DNA of 64,000 bases from Setoptus koraiensis. Its lineage: Eukaryota; Arthropoda. Below are positions 1 to 12,365 of this stretch, one piece after another. The notes under the pieces are model-generated. The model did not search any database. It saw nothing but the letters and a program-made list of their open reading frames with translations, and was not told the DNA's origin. The stretch's first letter is position 1. Each line of letters opens with the position of its first letter. The translations under genes and the position numbers were made by a program. The DNA lies in contig CM106586.1 in NCBI GenBank assembly GCA_048013815.1, positions 5,208,001 through 5,272,000 of the forward strand, written 5' to 3'.

Positions 1-1067
1 ATCGGTATCTTTCTCTCTTCGTGGCTGGCTTGACACTTGTGATAATTGTGGCTTGTGATAATTGTGGCGCGTTGTTAGTGACAATCAATAAATCGAGCCA
101 ACGAGTCTGTTGTTGGCTAGGGGCGTTGGCTGAAAATTGTCTCAATTGCCTATTGATTTGTTGCAAATTAGATGCTCAATTGTGATGATGATTGCGAGAC
201 TTTCCTCATCGGGCAATCTCAATGATGTGCCGTCTGTTTAGGATTAGGCGCACTAATTCGCGCAATCTAGCTCTAAAACTGTCACTTTTTTGCAATAAAC
301 GGGCGCCATTAAGCTCGCAAAACTGAGCTTGCCCCACAGGACAGGCTCAATTTGGCAGAGATTTCGCAGAACAGTTTTATTGAAATTGCTGGAAATCAAA
401 TTCATCACAGCTAAGCCGACACAATCGTTGGTCGTGCCGTCAGCGCCGGATTTATGAATTCGCGGAAAAATATACCGCTGCAAGAGATCAGTTGCAAACA
501 AGTGTAAAAGCCATTGGCGGGACCAAATTGAAGTATCAAGTGCGCTTTGGCGGCGAGCCATAGCGCCTCATGGACAGTGAAAGTATCATGTGTGATATAT
601 GCTGCCGAATCAGTGCGTCGATTGAGAGCCGATCGCAATCTGCTAGACATTAGACAATAAATGTAGATTATTATTAATTAGCGATGAGTGCCGATCACTA
701 TGAGTCACTAATTGTAATTGTGTGCGTTCGAATAGATAGGCTTGAGATCGGAGAGAGCACGCGATCAATTGTATCCATTCAACCTTAAGTAAATAAACAA
801 CATTTGGTTTGTTTGATTAGCTGTCCGATGGAACCACTAATTAACCTAGCCTAACAACAGCAAAACTCAATTAGCGCACAATTAGTCGGGCGACTAGTCG
901 CTAGACTAATTGAGCGCACGACATAGACGCAACAACCAAATGTAGATGTAGCGAACTGACTTGAGATATTCCAATAATTGTTTATTATTTACAGGCAACC
1001 GCAGCAGTTTCATTGTCAATGTTTGTTGTAATTGTAAGACAAATTGTTGTTATTCTGCCAACAATAT

Positions 1068-1113
1068 TTATTATATAATAATAGTTATTATATAATAATA
1101 ATTATTATATAAG
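1068..1113. repeat. AT-only tandem repeat with internal palindromes
   Basis: A unit of about 17 bp, built from TTATTATATAATAATA, occurs twice in direct order and is partly self-complementary. The tract is pure A/T apart from a single G. Confidence 0.7.
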
Positions 1114-4100
1114 TGTTTTTCTATTGACAGTTGTGTGAGTGTTGATGGAGTTATTTATTTGCTCAGTGGCCATGTGTGTTCCCTCATCTACTACTCAACT
1201 TGAGTGTGTCCTTCAAAACAATTCTTCTACTTCGATTTAAGCGGCCTAGTTACATATTGATTTCATAGCGCCACTGATACATTAATAGTCAAACAAAGTG
1301 TTATCACGATGCGATTAGCTAATGAGATGATCACACGACTTTTTGAGCGATCACATTTCGCCCTCCAATACCAGCCATCTCTAACATTTCGACCTCAAAT
1401 GGTGATCAATTGATGGGCGAATTTGATTGCCGCAAACGCCGGTCGTGGTGGCTCTATGAGATTTTGCGACCCATTGGCAAAGCAATTTTGCATTCGAGAT
1501 AAACGAAACTTGTCAATGGCAGCTATATATCAGCTATTTCTGATTACTTGCTGTGGCTCGTCAATTAGTTGCCACTAAAACGTTTGTATCTAACAATTTG
1601 TAAGATCAAATTGAATCCTATCCAATGCTCACGTACGGCTTACGTGGCCTCAATGAGCCGGCAAAAAACAATCAACCTTCATTAATTTCCGTTTTGTCTC
1701 TAGCTTGCACTTGTGATTTATTGCGTGCCGCTTCGATGTGAAAACACAAAACGACAAAGCGATTTGTCTGTTTTCATATTCTTTTATATGTGTCGCCAGA
1801 GTTGTGTTCACTTTTAGTTTTTACCGGTGGCAATGGGTTTTCAGAGCCGGCTCTCTGCGACAAATGGAGCCAATAAACAGACACTATATGCGTACAGTAT
1901 CTCTCAAATTCAAGTTATTGCTCATTGTGACGTCAAGGCATCTTGCTATTATTTCTCACCTCTCGCGCAAGCAGCCTGAAGATGATCAAAAAGAGTCCCC
2001 GGTGGTCCCGTTGATTGTGTTGGGCGATAATTCACGCCGCTGCCGTTCAGATTTAGATTTTTATTTGATTTGACACGATTCGACACGATTATATTGCTGG
2101 ATTTCCCTATAACCATTTCCAACAGAACAGTGGGCGCCGCAGAGCAGTAAACGACTCGCTTCAACAGTATAGTGGCGACCAAAAGTGAGTGTGGCATTTG
2201 AGGTTGCGAACAGGGCACCTCGGGGGCGCTTTCATGTCGCACTTGAACAAGTCTTGCCGCATCTACTATGTAACGAATCTCCGTTGAAGCGTCCCCTACA
2301 AGAGGTAGTTGTAGTTGTTGCGGAGACTGGCAATTGACATGAAAAATCACTACGGTTTACAATTAAGTGGTTAAATCAATTTAATTTAGCTCAGAGCTGT
2401 TAGATTGATGTTTAATTGCAAGTTGGAAAGGCAATTATTGCCTTGTTATTTATTGATGGGCCCAACGGTCGTCGTTCGAGACCTATATCTGTCAAATAGA
2501 TAAGCTTTGGAATTCAATCATGAGTGATGTTTTGAAATCTCATGCGTCATGGTTTATGTGACACACTCATCATGTAACGTAACTCTAACATATTGTGGAG
2601 GTCATGATGGACTGTCCAGTAAACTCATAATCTCTGCTCTAAATAACATTATCATTAATTGTGTAACTTGTGTGTTTACAAGGTTAGTTTCGTGACATTT
2701 CGTTGATTAGATAGTGATTAATTAGTTTTTTAATAGTCATTCGTTGTGAGTTGATTTGAGCAGTTGGTTTGAATAATGATGGATATTACATGATCTTTCG
2801 CGAGCATCATAATAACTATTCTAGATAATCTAGCTCTCTCCATGCAGGTTACTGACAATTTGTTGATCATTTTTGTTGTTTACAAAACAGAGATTAGGCA
2901 TATTGATGTACAGGTATGGGTTTCTATTTATCTGGAAACATTCTAGCTGTCCGTCAAGCTAAACAATATCCGATGTCAAAGCTGGTTTGGTGAACTCACA
3001 ATCAATGGTTGCGCAGCAACATTATTTTCGCAAACCAATTGGTCATTTTTGAGCTACACCCAGTATGCTGTGCAACTACGATCTCTAAAGACCAATTCGA
3101 AAAGAATTAGTCCGCTGAATCAGAGCATGGTCGCTGTTGGATTGATTCGGCATCGAATCATCACAACCGAGTGCAACATGAATTTGCGAGATGATGATGC
3201 ATGATGAAGCCGTTACACCGGCACAAAACTTGTGGCATCTGTAGAAACTTGAATTGTTTGAGACGAGATTTGGTTCCATTTGAAGCAAATTGGGTGCATA
3301 CATCAGATTTAGCACGTGATTGGTCTCCATCATCATGTTCATCATCAAAAAGTAAATTGGCTTTTGATGTCATCTATTCTGAAAAACATGGGTTTGAAGA
3401 ATTTAGGCCGCCCAACGAGATGCATCGGAAATCAAAGCGAATCGCATGCAATAAAAATTTGCTTAAATGAGTAATTATTTCCACTCAAATTTCGTGACAC
3501 AGTCAGATAAATGACATGAAATGGCAGCTCTTACAACCACAATCTAGTTAACTCTTTTACAGGCCAATCTCAGCAGAAAATTTGGTCGCTTGACAACTCG
3601 ACAACGACCAACAATCACGTCGTGGCGATTGAAGCAATCACTGTTAATTAGTTAATTTGCAGTAATTGTTGAATGGTGCAGTTATTTCTGTTATATTGAT
3701 AATATTACCACAGTCGAGACATGCGAAGAACAATCCAGGGGTGGAAATATCTAGAAACAAATTGGTCGCAAATGAATGAGTCAATCGATTAACTGACTTC
3801 CAGAAAAGCACCAGCAGGCATGGGTATGATACACTTGTTAGTCCGGCCAGCACATGTAATTACGCACCAGCTGCAAGTAAATGTCAAAATTAGTCGATAA
3901 TCGTAATTGTTGCAAGCATTGTCACATGTTGTTGTTGTTGTGGTGACAATATCTCACGCCGCTTTTCGTCTCTTTTTCTGTTATTGTTGCTGTTTTTGTT
4001 ATTGCTGTCGTCGCTCATTGGCGCAATAGGTGAAAATGATAATGAACAACAACACAAAACCAAAATTCATCAAAATCTATCAAGTTGGTTAGCGTGTTAT

Positions 4101-5902
4101 CTTGTTGGCGCGGCATAGGTAATTTAAGACGTTTAATCAATGAGATAAGATAATTGAATATTTAATCAGCTGCCAGCTGATTGTCATCTTGCATAGGGCA
4201 CATGTTAATCGCAATTAGATCAGATTTCTCATAAATGCCAGTGAGAGAAACAGTGCAACAAACATGGGGGATTCCTATGGCCGTGAATATTATTATTGCA
4301 AGCCGCTTTTGAGTTTGCAATAGATAACAACACTAATCTTTACTGGAAACAATCAATGCAGGCTAATTTTCATTATGCAACTTAAGTAAATAAATGTAAT
4401 TAAACAAGTAAGGGAAGTGTGTATAGCGACAGATGGTTTGAGTTGAGACAGCTTGGCTCAACAGCAACAACAACAACAACAACAGCATTATAATTGCGCA
4501 AATGTTGTGAGAAATTACACAAATTGTTGCATCATTAGCATCAATTGATAATTGAACGTTGGGACGATATTTGCTTAAAAGCAGCTTATACGTGACCGGT
4601 GATATGCATTTAAAATTCAATACCTATATAATATTCTCTGAATCATATGTTTCCATAACCGCAAGGCAACTACATTTACATGTAATGCCATTAGTTGGTG
4701 TTGTACAATGCAAATATGCCAAATATCATCCAGTGAAAATCGTGACAGTCAGCTGACAAGCATCAGAGTGCTGTCGTGGGATTGGATGATTGAATGATTG
4801 ATGATACAAACGATTTAATCGGGACAGAACCAAGTTGCAGAATGAACTATTTTTGGCTAGTGTTTGTGAGAGATTTTTCACTAGGCAGGCTGGTAGAGTA
4901 TGGTGAGATAAACTTACAAACACTTGCCAAAAATATCCTATTTTGCATCACAACAACCTTCAAACATAAGTTGATACCGACCGATTAGTCCGATTAATGT
5001 AGGACTAACTAGTGTAGGCTGGGCCGTAGCGTTGCTAGGCGGACAGCTATGGAATGAGTGGTGCTCTGGTGTAACTCAATTGATTAAATTCAGTTAAATC
5101 ACTTTCGTTATTTCATCCAATCGGTTAGACCAAAGTGGGTGAAAGTTCGAATGCTTTAAACTGGGGCTTTAAATAAATTTAATAAATAAAAATAAGGAAC
5201 ATTAAGAGCGAGTGAGCTCAAGTATCAACAAGTTTTTGGAGCACCAAACTGGATAATTGATCCGCATAATCACTCTGATTGTGATTGGGTTGAGCAACAA
5301 GCCTGACATCCTGTTGTGACGAAGGCTCTTTTGTGCCCAATTTAGCGGCCTCGCATCGCTCATCAATACAGTGAGCTAATTACCGACGACTGGACTCGAT
5401 CATCTGATTGAACTGCTCAGTCTAAATGACTAACCTATGTCAATTATTTAATTGATAGTGCCAGATCGACTATCACTTGAGAGTGACTGTTTAACTGACA
5501 TTCTAATTGTAAGCTGATTCATGTGAAATATCAGCCAATAGTCAGAGATGATTGATAAATGTTTCTAGCCTCTTTATCAGGCTCACAATCATCATCAAGC
5601 CATACATCGATTGCGCCATTGACATTCATGAGAAAGTCTCTCAATTAGACAATTCAGGCCCTATATTCTAGGGCTTCCATATTTAATATGTGGAGTGAGC
5701 GTCATGATTAGGTCATGACCACATGCACCAAAAAGCCGGTGGGTTCAGTTGAACTGTACCGGTGCGACGATTGTCAATGACAAATATTGTTTACTTGTTT
5801 ACGAAATAGATTTGTTTGCTTGGTACATGATGGCCAATGATACGCTCGACGCAACAAATTCTTTCTCACAGTTTCTCAAAATTGCATCACGGCCCCTATA
5901 AT

Positions 5903-5965
5903 TCTTATGGTGCAATCGATGATGCTTATGGTGCAATCGACAATGCTTATCATGCAAGTGCATGA
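5903..5965. repeat. Short imperfect tandem repeat (about 21 bp unit)
   Basis: Three consecutive copies follow the pattern CTTATGGTGCAATCGA, then CTTATGGTGCAATCGA, then a diverged CTTATCATGCAAGTGCA. The last copy contains a small palindrome around TGCATGATGCA. On the minus strand this gives a His/Arg-rich reading frame that I regard as spurious. Confidence 0.6.
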
Positions 5966-6090
5966 TGCAACGATGCTGAAGATGATGAAGATGAGCCAAT
6001 TGTAAATTGTCTATCATCAATAAAACTTGTCGATTTTACTAGACAGATGAACAATTCCATTTGACCGTCCGTCAGTCCGTCGAACAACAA

Positions 6091-6190
6091 CAACTGACAA
6101 CTGGCAACCGCCAACTGACAACTGACACTGACACTGACACTGACAATGACAATGACACTGACAACTGACACTGACAATGACACTGTCAAT
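6091..6190. repeat. Hexanucleotide tandem repeat (ACTGAC)n
   Basis: The unit ACTGAC and its variants (AATGAC, AACTGACA) repeat for about 100 bp. It is simple-sequence DNA that makes a false Ser/Val- or Cys/Gln-rich frame on the minus strand. Confidence 0.75.
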
Positions 6191-7546
6191 GTGTGGTTCT
6201 TCGAACACCCGCACACAAAACATTTGCTCAAGACCATCGTGAATGTCTCATGGTAGGAAAACTATTATGTAACAATTATGGCCACTGCTGCTAGTGGTAG
6301 TTGGTCTGATGTAAATACAAGGATTGTCAAGTACATTGTTGTTGTTGATAGTTGCAACACTGGTCTTACAAATAAACAAAGCTCTTGACAGCGAGAGGAC
6401 CGTCATGACAAACATTGATTTAGGTTGTGTGGACACACATGTGGTTGAGTCATAATAGGTATTGGCCATAGAAAGGGAAGCAGCGCTCATATGTCAAACA
6501 AACGTGACATAATTATTACTATATTGCATGCCCACTGTGCATTACACTGTCACCATTACTCAGGTTATTATACACGTGACCTGATTTATGGGCCTGTCCA
6601 TTCTGTCATAGTTGTTAATTAGTGGTGATGGTGGTAGACAGTGGTTTGTCAACAAGTGAGCATTCAATGTCAACGATTGCCGGCGGCATTGCCGTGAATA
6701 CTATGCACGCCGACTATGCAATAGTCGTCGTCGTCGTCGGCACCATCGGTTGATTAATCAAATATCGATCGTAGCATGCTGATATATTATTACGCAACGA
6801 ATGATGATTACACTTATGATAATGAGCAGCTGCTTAACTAACAAGCTCAACTAATATCACTTATTAGACTGGTGCTAATTAAACAAAGCTGCAAATGGAC
6901 AAATAAACATTGACAACATATCATTAACTATTCACTGACAAGAAAAGTATTCAATACTTGCACTCATTGTCGGGCTCGCCGGCTGGCAATGGGCGATTTG
7001 TTTAACGGGACTATTGTTTGACCAGCAGCAGCAGCAGCAGCAATGAACAATCAATGAACAATCAATGAAAATGGCGCAAAATTAACGCTAATTAGTTTCA
7101 AGCTATGACAGCAATATGCATACCATGCAAATGAGATGCAAATGGCGTCCCAGCAACAGTGCCAATCTTGTCGCACTTGTTATCTCGTTGCATTGTTGCT
7201 GGCAAGACTGTCAGCTCATTGGCTGACAGTTGACAATCGTTGACAAGCCTGCTTGTTTATTGCCAATTTGCTGCACTACAAAGATTACGACTCGGCACAA
7301 AATCGACTCACACATGGTGAGAAAATGTCACCATAAATCACAACCTGTGCATGAATAGTGTTGATTAGCATCGAGCTGATTGCTCTATCTGTGACAATCA
7401 ACAATTGCGCGATGATTTTGTCGCCAATCTTGCAATAAATCGCCGTACTGCATCGCTGCATTAAATGCAAGTCGGCACCAATTAGCGGCTCCATGAGCTG
7501 GCGCTGGGGAATCTTGATTGTGCATAAGCCAGTAAATGATTACAAG

Positions 7547-7584
7547 TGCCTAATGCTGCTGCCTTGCCTAATGCTGCTGCCTTG
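7547..7584. repeat. 18-bp direct tandem duplication
   Basis: The unit CCTAATGCTGCTGCCTTG occurs twice back to back, followed by GCAGCAGCAG-type triplet sequence. It is simple-sequence DNA and no gene is evident around it. Confidence 0.6.
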
Positions 7585-9975
7585 CCAGCAACAACAATAG
7601 CAGCAGCAGCAGTCTGTTTTCTCGTTGGTTTTATTATCTTTTCGGTTGTTGTTATTGCCTCTGTTGTTGTTAGCAAGCGTTCTTTGTTGTTGGTGCTGCT
7701 GCTGCTGTTGTTGTTATGTCATGTGTTGATGATATTTTCGAGCCGCTGTCACCTATCGTTATAATAGTTTGCCTTTTGGTTTGCGAGTATCATTCTCAAT
7801 TTGCAAGTTAACGTTGCTGACCAACTCCGAGTCACTATGCCAATTACCGACCAACCAACCAAATCACCAAACCAACCAATCAACTTGTCACCAAACAAAC
7901 CAATCAAGATCAGCCATTGCTGTGGCTCAGTGAACAGTTACGGCTAGCGGCATCATAGAAACTTCAAAAAAACAAATGACCAAACAGCTAATTATAACAA
8001 GTTGCTCTAAAGAACCAATTAACGGAATCGTGATGCGAGACCAAACAAGAGGCGACCATCAACGGCATTAATACACACAATAATAATAATAATAAATAAA
8101 CAGCAAGCCAATTGTGCTTGTCTGTCTCGGTGTTGTGTGTTTGTTTCATGTTTCACTGAAATCAATTTATCTACTCTAACAGCGATTCATCGTAGCAAGC
8201 GTTGACGACAGCAACGCCAACAATAAGAAAAAAAAGAAGAGATTTTATCGATCGTCAAACAATCGGTCTGTTTGTCAATCCGTCACCGCCGTGCATACAG
8301 CCACGTCTGTCTCGCAAGTCTCCAAGCATTTCTGTGTCATAAATGTCATATTTGCCTCTTCTATTGGCGCAAAAACCCGTGCCAACGTTTCAAGCTACGG
8401 ACAACAAAAACAGCTAATGGTGACCAGAGCAGACAATATTATCATCAGCTCGCTTATCATCAGCTATCACCTCATCCATGTGTCTCTATGTGTCATCTAT
8501 ATGAGACGCTCTGACTGTCAATGTGTCCTTGCAGCCTGATTAATTCAGGCAATGCTTCAATAGTTGATTACCATGTTGATTGGTTCATCATTAATCAATG
8601 GTCGACTCCCCTGCCCAGCGACATGATGGGCAATGATTCAATCATTCTTTCAACGTGTGTGCGCCTCCCAACTAATTAGTGATGAACAACTGCCTGCTAA
8701 ATAGTCGCACATCATTAATTCACCGTTTAATTAAGTTAGTGTCGCTAATGGTGGCACAGTGTATCATCGTGTTCATTAGCTGGCCTGAATAAAATTGAAA
8801 CAGCACCCACCGAGTGGACGGTCAACGGTGGCTAGCTTGTTCGCAACAGCTTACTCGATTCTAGCCGAAACGCCGCTCAACGTCGCCGCCGATCAGGCTA
8901 GTGTCCTTCGCAGGGACTGTCTCGACAGTCTCAAGTTGGCGAACTGAAACTTTGTTGGCCCTCACTTTGGCCCCTTGATTAAAACCTGTACACTAAATTA
9001 CCATTACAATTATTTAAATTGCTTTAAATTGTGTTTAAGGCCACACGCTGTGACTTGCCGCCCAACACGAGAGAAACAACAAGTGATCATATAATCTATT
9101 ATTGCACCAATCATGGTGGTCATAGTGATAATGAGTGCCGGCCAAGCGGCAACTAGATGGCGCTTGAGTATTATCTACAATCTCCCAGACACAATCAATC
9201 AATTAAAGAGCGAGCCAACAATCAACTAATATGTTTACTTGAACTGTTCTTCTTATCCTAGTTCATTGCAATGACAGTGGCTACCAATCCAGTTAGATAT
9301 ATCAATCTAATTTAGAAGGGGCTTTCGATTATCATCTTCAGCTAAACATGATGCGTCTCTTGCGATAATTATAGACAATTTGTTGCTAGTTTTTGTTGCG
9401 CTCGTAGCAACCACTAATTGATCTCGCAATCAATTGATCAAATTGACACTCCAACACCTATATGGTGCATCTCGGAGGTGAATTTTTATCGACGGTCAAT
9501 TTATGCTACATTGTTACGGCCATTTCCGGCGTTCAGCGTAGCGTCCGAATCAACAGCAACGTGCAGCCAACATTCGAATTGCGCCCGCCGCAGAATCACT
9601 AAATCATTAATTAGTGACGATAATTGGCGCCCGTAACGTTATCATCTGCACTAATTGCAGTAACCACCATCTAGACTTGGGGACCCTTGACTTTTGTTGT
9701 CGAAAAGTAGAAAATTTCCTGCTCTCGACTATGTCTATGCAAATTGATCGCATGCATCAGATGCGGGTGATATTAGTTTTCATCATCATGTTTTCGAAAG
9801 ATAACATTAGATTTGCACGTTGCTAGTCATCATGCAGATGTGCTGTTCTAGATTGTGTTATGTTCCAAACAATGGACAAAAATCATTTAGACAACTGATT
9901 TGGCTCGTCAATATACGTATTTTGCGTCCAAACAAACAGTTTCAGACGCACCATCACGAAGGATCATCTTACATC

Positions 9976-10135
9976 TATATAAACTTAGTAATGAGTTAGT
10001 CAGCTCGTTGTGAGTTGAAGGTGTACACTCGTGTAAATCTTGGCTAGAGCGCGAGTTGAAGCGGAACTTGGGTGCAAGTCAACAGGCGATCAACTAATTT
10101 AATTTACAATCATCGACAACTATTTTCGTATGCTT
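9976..10135 (+). promoter_or_regulatory. Candidate TATA/Inr promoter and non-coding first exon
   Basis: TATATAAA lies at 9,976-9,983. An arthropod-like initiator (TCAGCT) follows, with its A at 10,002, a TATA-to-start distance of about 26 bp. The next 130 bp are GC-richer than the surroundings, contain no ATG-led frame of note, and end at a good 5' splice donor (CTT|GTAAGAG) at 10,136. This matches the look of a spliced 5' leader. The nearest plus-strand coding gene is ImpL2, about 13.6 kb downstream, so linking the two is only inference. Confidence 0.3.
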
Positions 10136-11292
10136 GTAAGAGAGGTTTTTCGCTGTTGTTGTTCATCATTCTCACCTCTTGAATATATTGTTCGTGTGAC
10201 ACTCACTAGATCGCCGCAACTTGTTCGCAATGTTCAAGAGTCATGACGTTGATTTGATTTTTATTTGTACACGGACACAAAGAAACAAAATTAGTTGTTT
10301 CACTCAGCTCATTCGCTAATTAAACTCCGCTGGACAATCAGCAATCATCCCTTTGTTTCAGCGCCAAAAAACTGCTCTCTGTCAACAAGCTATCAACTCG
10401 CTACTAACAAGTGTCGTAGTTGTTCGTTATTGACTCGGATTTTGTGCTTTACTTGTTGCAAATCTTACATGTTTACATATGGCAACAAAGAGCTAAAACT
10501 GCAGGCAAGAGGGAAAAAGAAGGACAAATATTCACATTGTAGCAGTTTGGCAAACACGTTCAGGTTATTACTAGTGTTGAATTTGACGTTTGGGTTTGTT
10601 TTGCGTGATCATCACCACTGATGCCCATGGTAGACATGACACTGATGTTGTTTTAAGGAATATTTCGCTCAGTGCTAACTAATAATACATGACATATCAT
10701 TTAATATTTAGTATGTATTGCACAACAGTGATTCGACTGCAAAGAGTGGTGGCCATTATTGTCTTATTGCGCTCTACGCTCGAGTTGTGTTTGATTAGAC
10801 TGTAATTCTAGAATTTCCATAGATTCCTCCTCACAACATGTTTGAATGGAAAAAAAGATCATCTCTCAGTGGCAGGTCAGGCAGGACGATTGGGATGACG
10901 ATGACCAGATAAAGTCAATACCGATTTTGATGATATCATGAGAGGAAGAGGACATAATCATTATCATTAGGTTAGTCAATTGTCATTTGGATACTTGGCT
11001 TGTCTTACAGCAGTGTAAAGAGAACAGCAGCGATGTTAATATACATCTAGTGTATTAACACTCAGACGTGATAAGTAGATCAGAGTAGAGTGAAGTGAAA
11101 ATCTAGAATAAATGTTAATTTATTATTTCTGTTGTTATTATGTTTGTTGTCTGGCCATCAATTATTATTATTTGTTGGTTTGCGTGATATTGGTTGGCAG
11201 TAATTGACTTTTGCCCCCCTCTGTCTCGATCTTCACCTACAGCAATCGCTTGTTTGGTTACTTGTCTGGTAAGAGAGATGCATTTAGAACAA

Positions 11293-11318
11293 GGGAGAGA
11301 GAGAGAGAGAGAGAGAGC
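11293..11318. repeat. (GA)n microsatellite
   Basis: About 12 uninterrupted GA dinucleotides. Such tracts can bind GAGA-factor proteins in arthropods, but nothing else here supports a function. Confidence 0.7.
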
Positions 11319-12293
11319 ATCGCTCTATTTGTCTAGTCTCTATAACAATGACTAGGCCCAACGATGTACGGCAAGTACAATAGACTCGCCGAGATGACTA
11401 GCTAGATATATGGCCGACGATGACGATCATCGTCGTCGGCCGCACATAACACAATACGGCAGCATTATTCAAGCAGTCACTAAATCTAGAATGCTCTTGC
11501 CACGACCATTAAAGACAACACTGGCGAACGCACACACTTTATGTTTAATTAGCAATTAGCAATTAGGGGTGACAAAATGGAATAGAACCAAACAAAACTG
11601 TATGAGCAGTTGTTATATGTTAATTCTAGAATCGGCTAATTAGCCAATTATGATCGTCTTTGTTGTCTTAGTCTATTATGCTAGAAGTGCGTGCGTGTTT
11701 GTGTGTTTAATTAGACTGGCCAGTGTTGAAATAAGACAGTGTCGATAAAACAGCAATAGCTATAGCGATGATTGGCTCCGATCAAATGGCATCAAAAGAG
11801 GTCATGTTACTATGTGTGGATAGTCCGCGTTATATCTATCTTCGTAACTTTTCGTATCGTTCTCATATCAATCACTATCATTATTAACATCATCCTATCT
11901 GTCTATATATGATGGAAAAAAGATTTGTTGTGTAAAGTGTCTGTGATCGCTATCACTGTTGCAGCTACCAGTGATCTAGCTGCTGATAACCACAACCGAA
12001 CAGACCCTATGTGCAATATGTGTCAAAATACAGCGATTATCCGTCTCGGAGTGCATGTAACTTGTACTCGGCTGTAATAGATAGCTTTGCGAGCTAATAG
12101 TTGCAAAAAGCCATCAGCTGACAAGCGATGGTGATAACCTGAGTTCAATAATTGGCTACAGATAAATTATACAGTCAACTGTTAATCCAAACGACGCTCA
12201 CAAGATGTTGGCTGTTATCAGGTCATTGTCCGTCAATTTAGTCAATTAATTTGACTAAATTAATAGCTTATCAATCAATGGTTGATTAAACTT

Positions 12294-12297
<4 letters not shown>

Positions 12298-12363
<66 letters not shown>
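12298..12363. repeat. (CA)n microsatellite, about 33 units
   Basis: An uninterrupted dinucleotide run of about 66 bp, the longest perfect microsatellite in the window. It is useful as a polymorphic marker. No gene is nearby. Confidence 0.95.

Positions 12364-12365
<2 letters not shown>

Larger units (their letters stand above)
1..12297. other. Gene-poor AT-rich intergenic DNA, left part
   Basis: I see no protein-coding gene here. Open frames are short (at most about 130 codons), overlap on both strands and resemble no family I know. The stretch is AT-rich, with scattered ATTA/TAAT-type homeodomain-like cores and short tandem repeats that are listed separately. A TATA box plus initiator-like sequence near 9,976-10,002 is the only promoter-like signal I picked out. 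The stretch may be distal regulatory sequence or intron of a gene whose exons are non-coding. No tRNA or rRNA was recognised. Confidence 0.55.
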
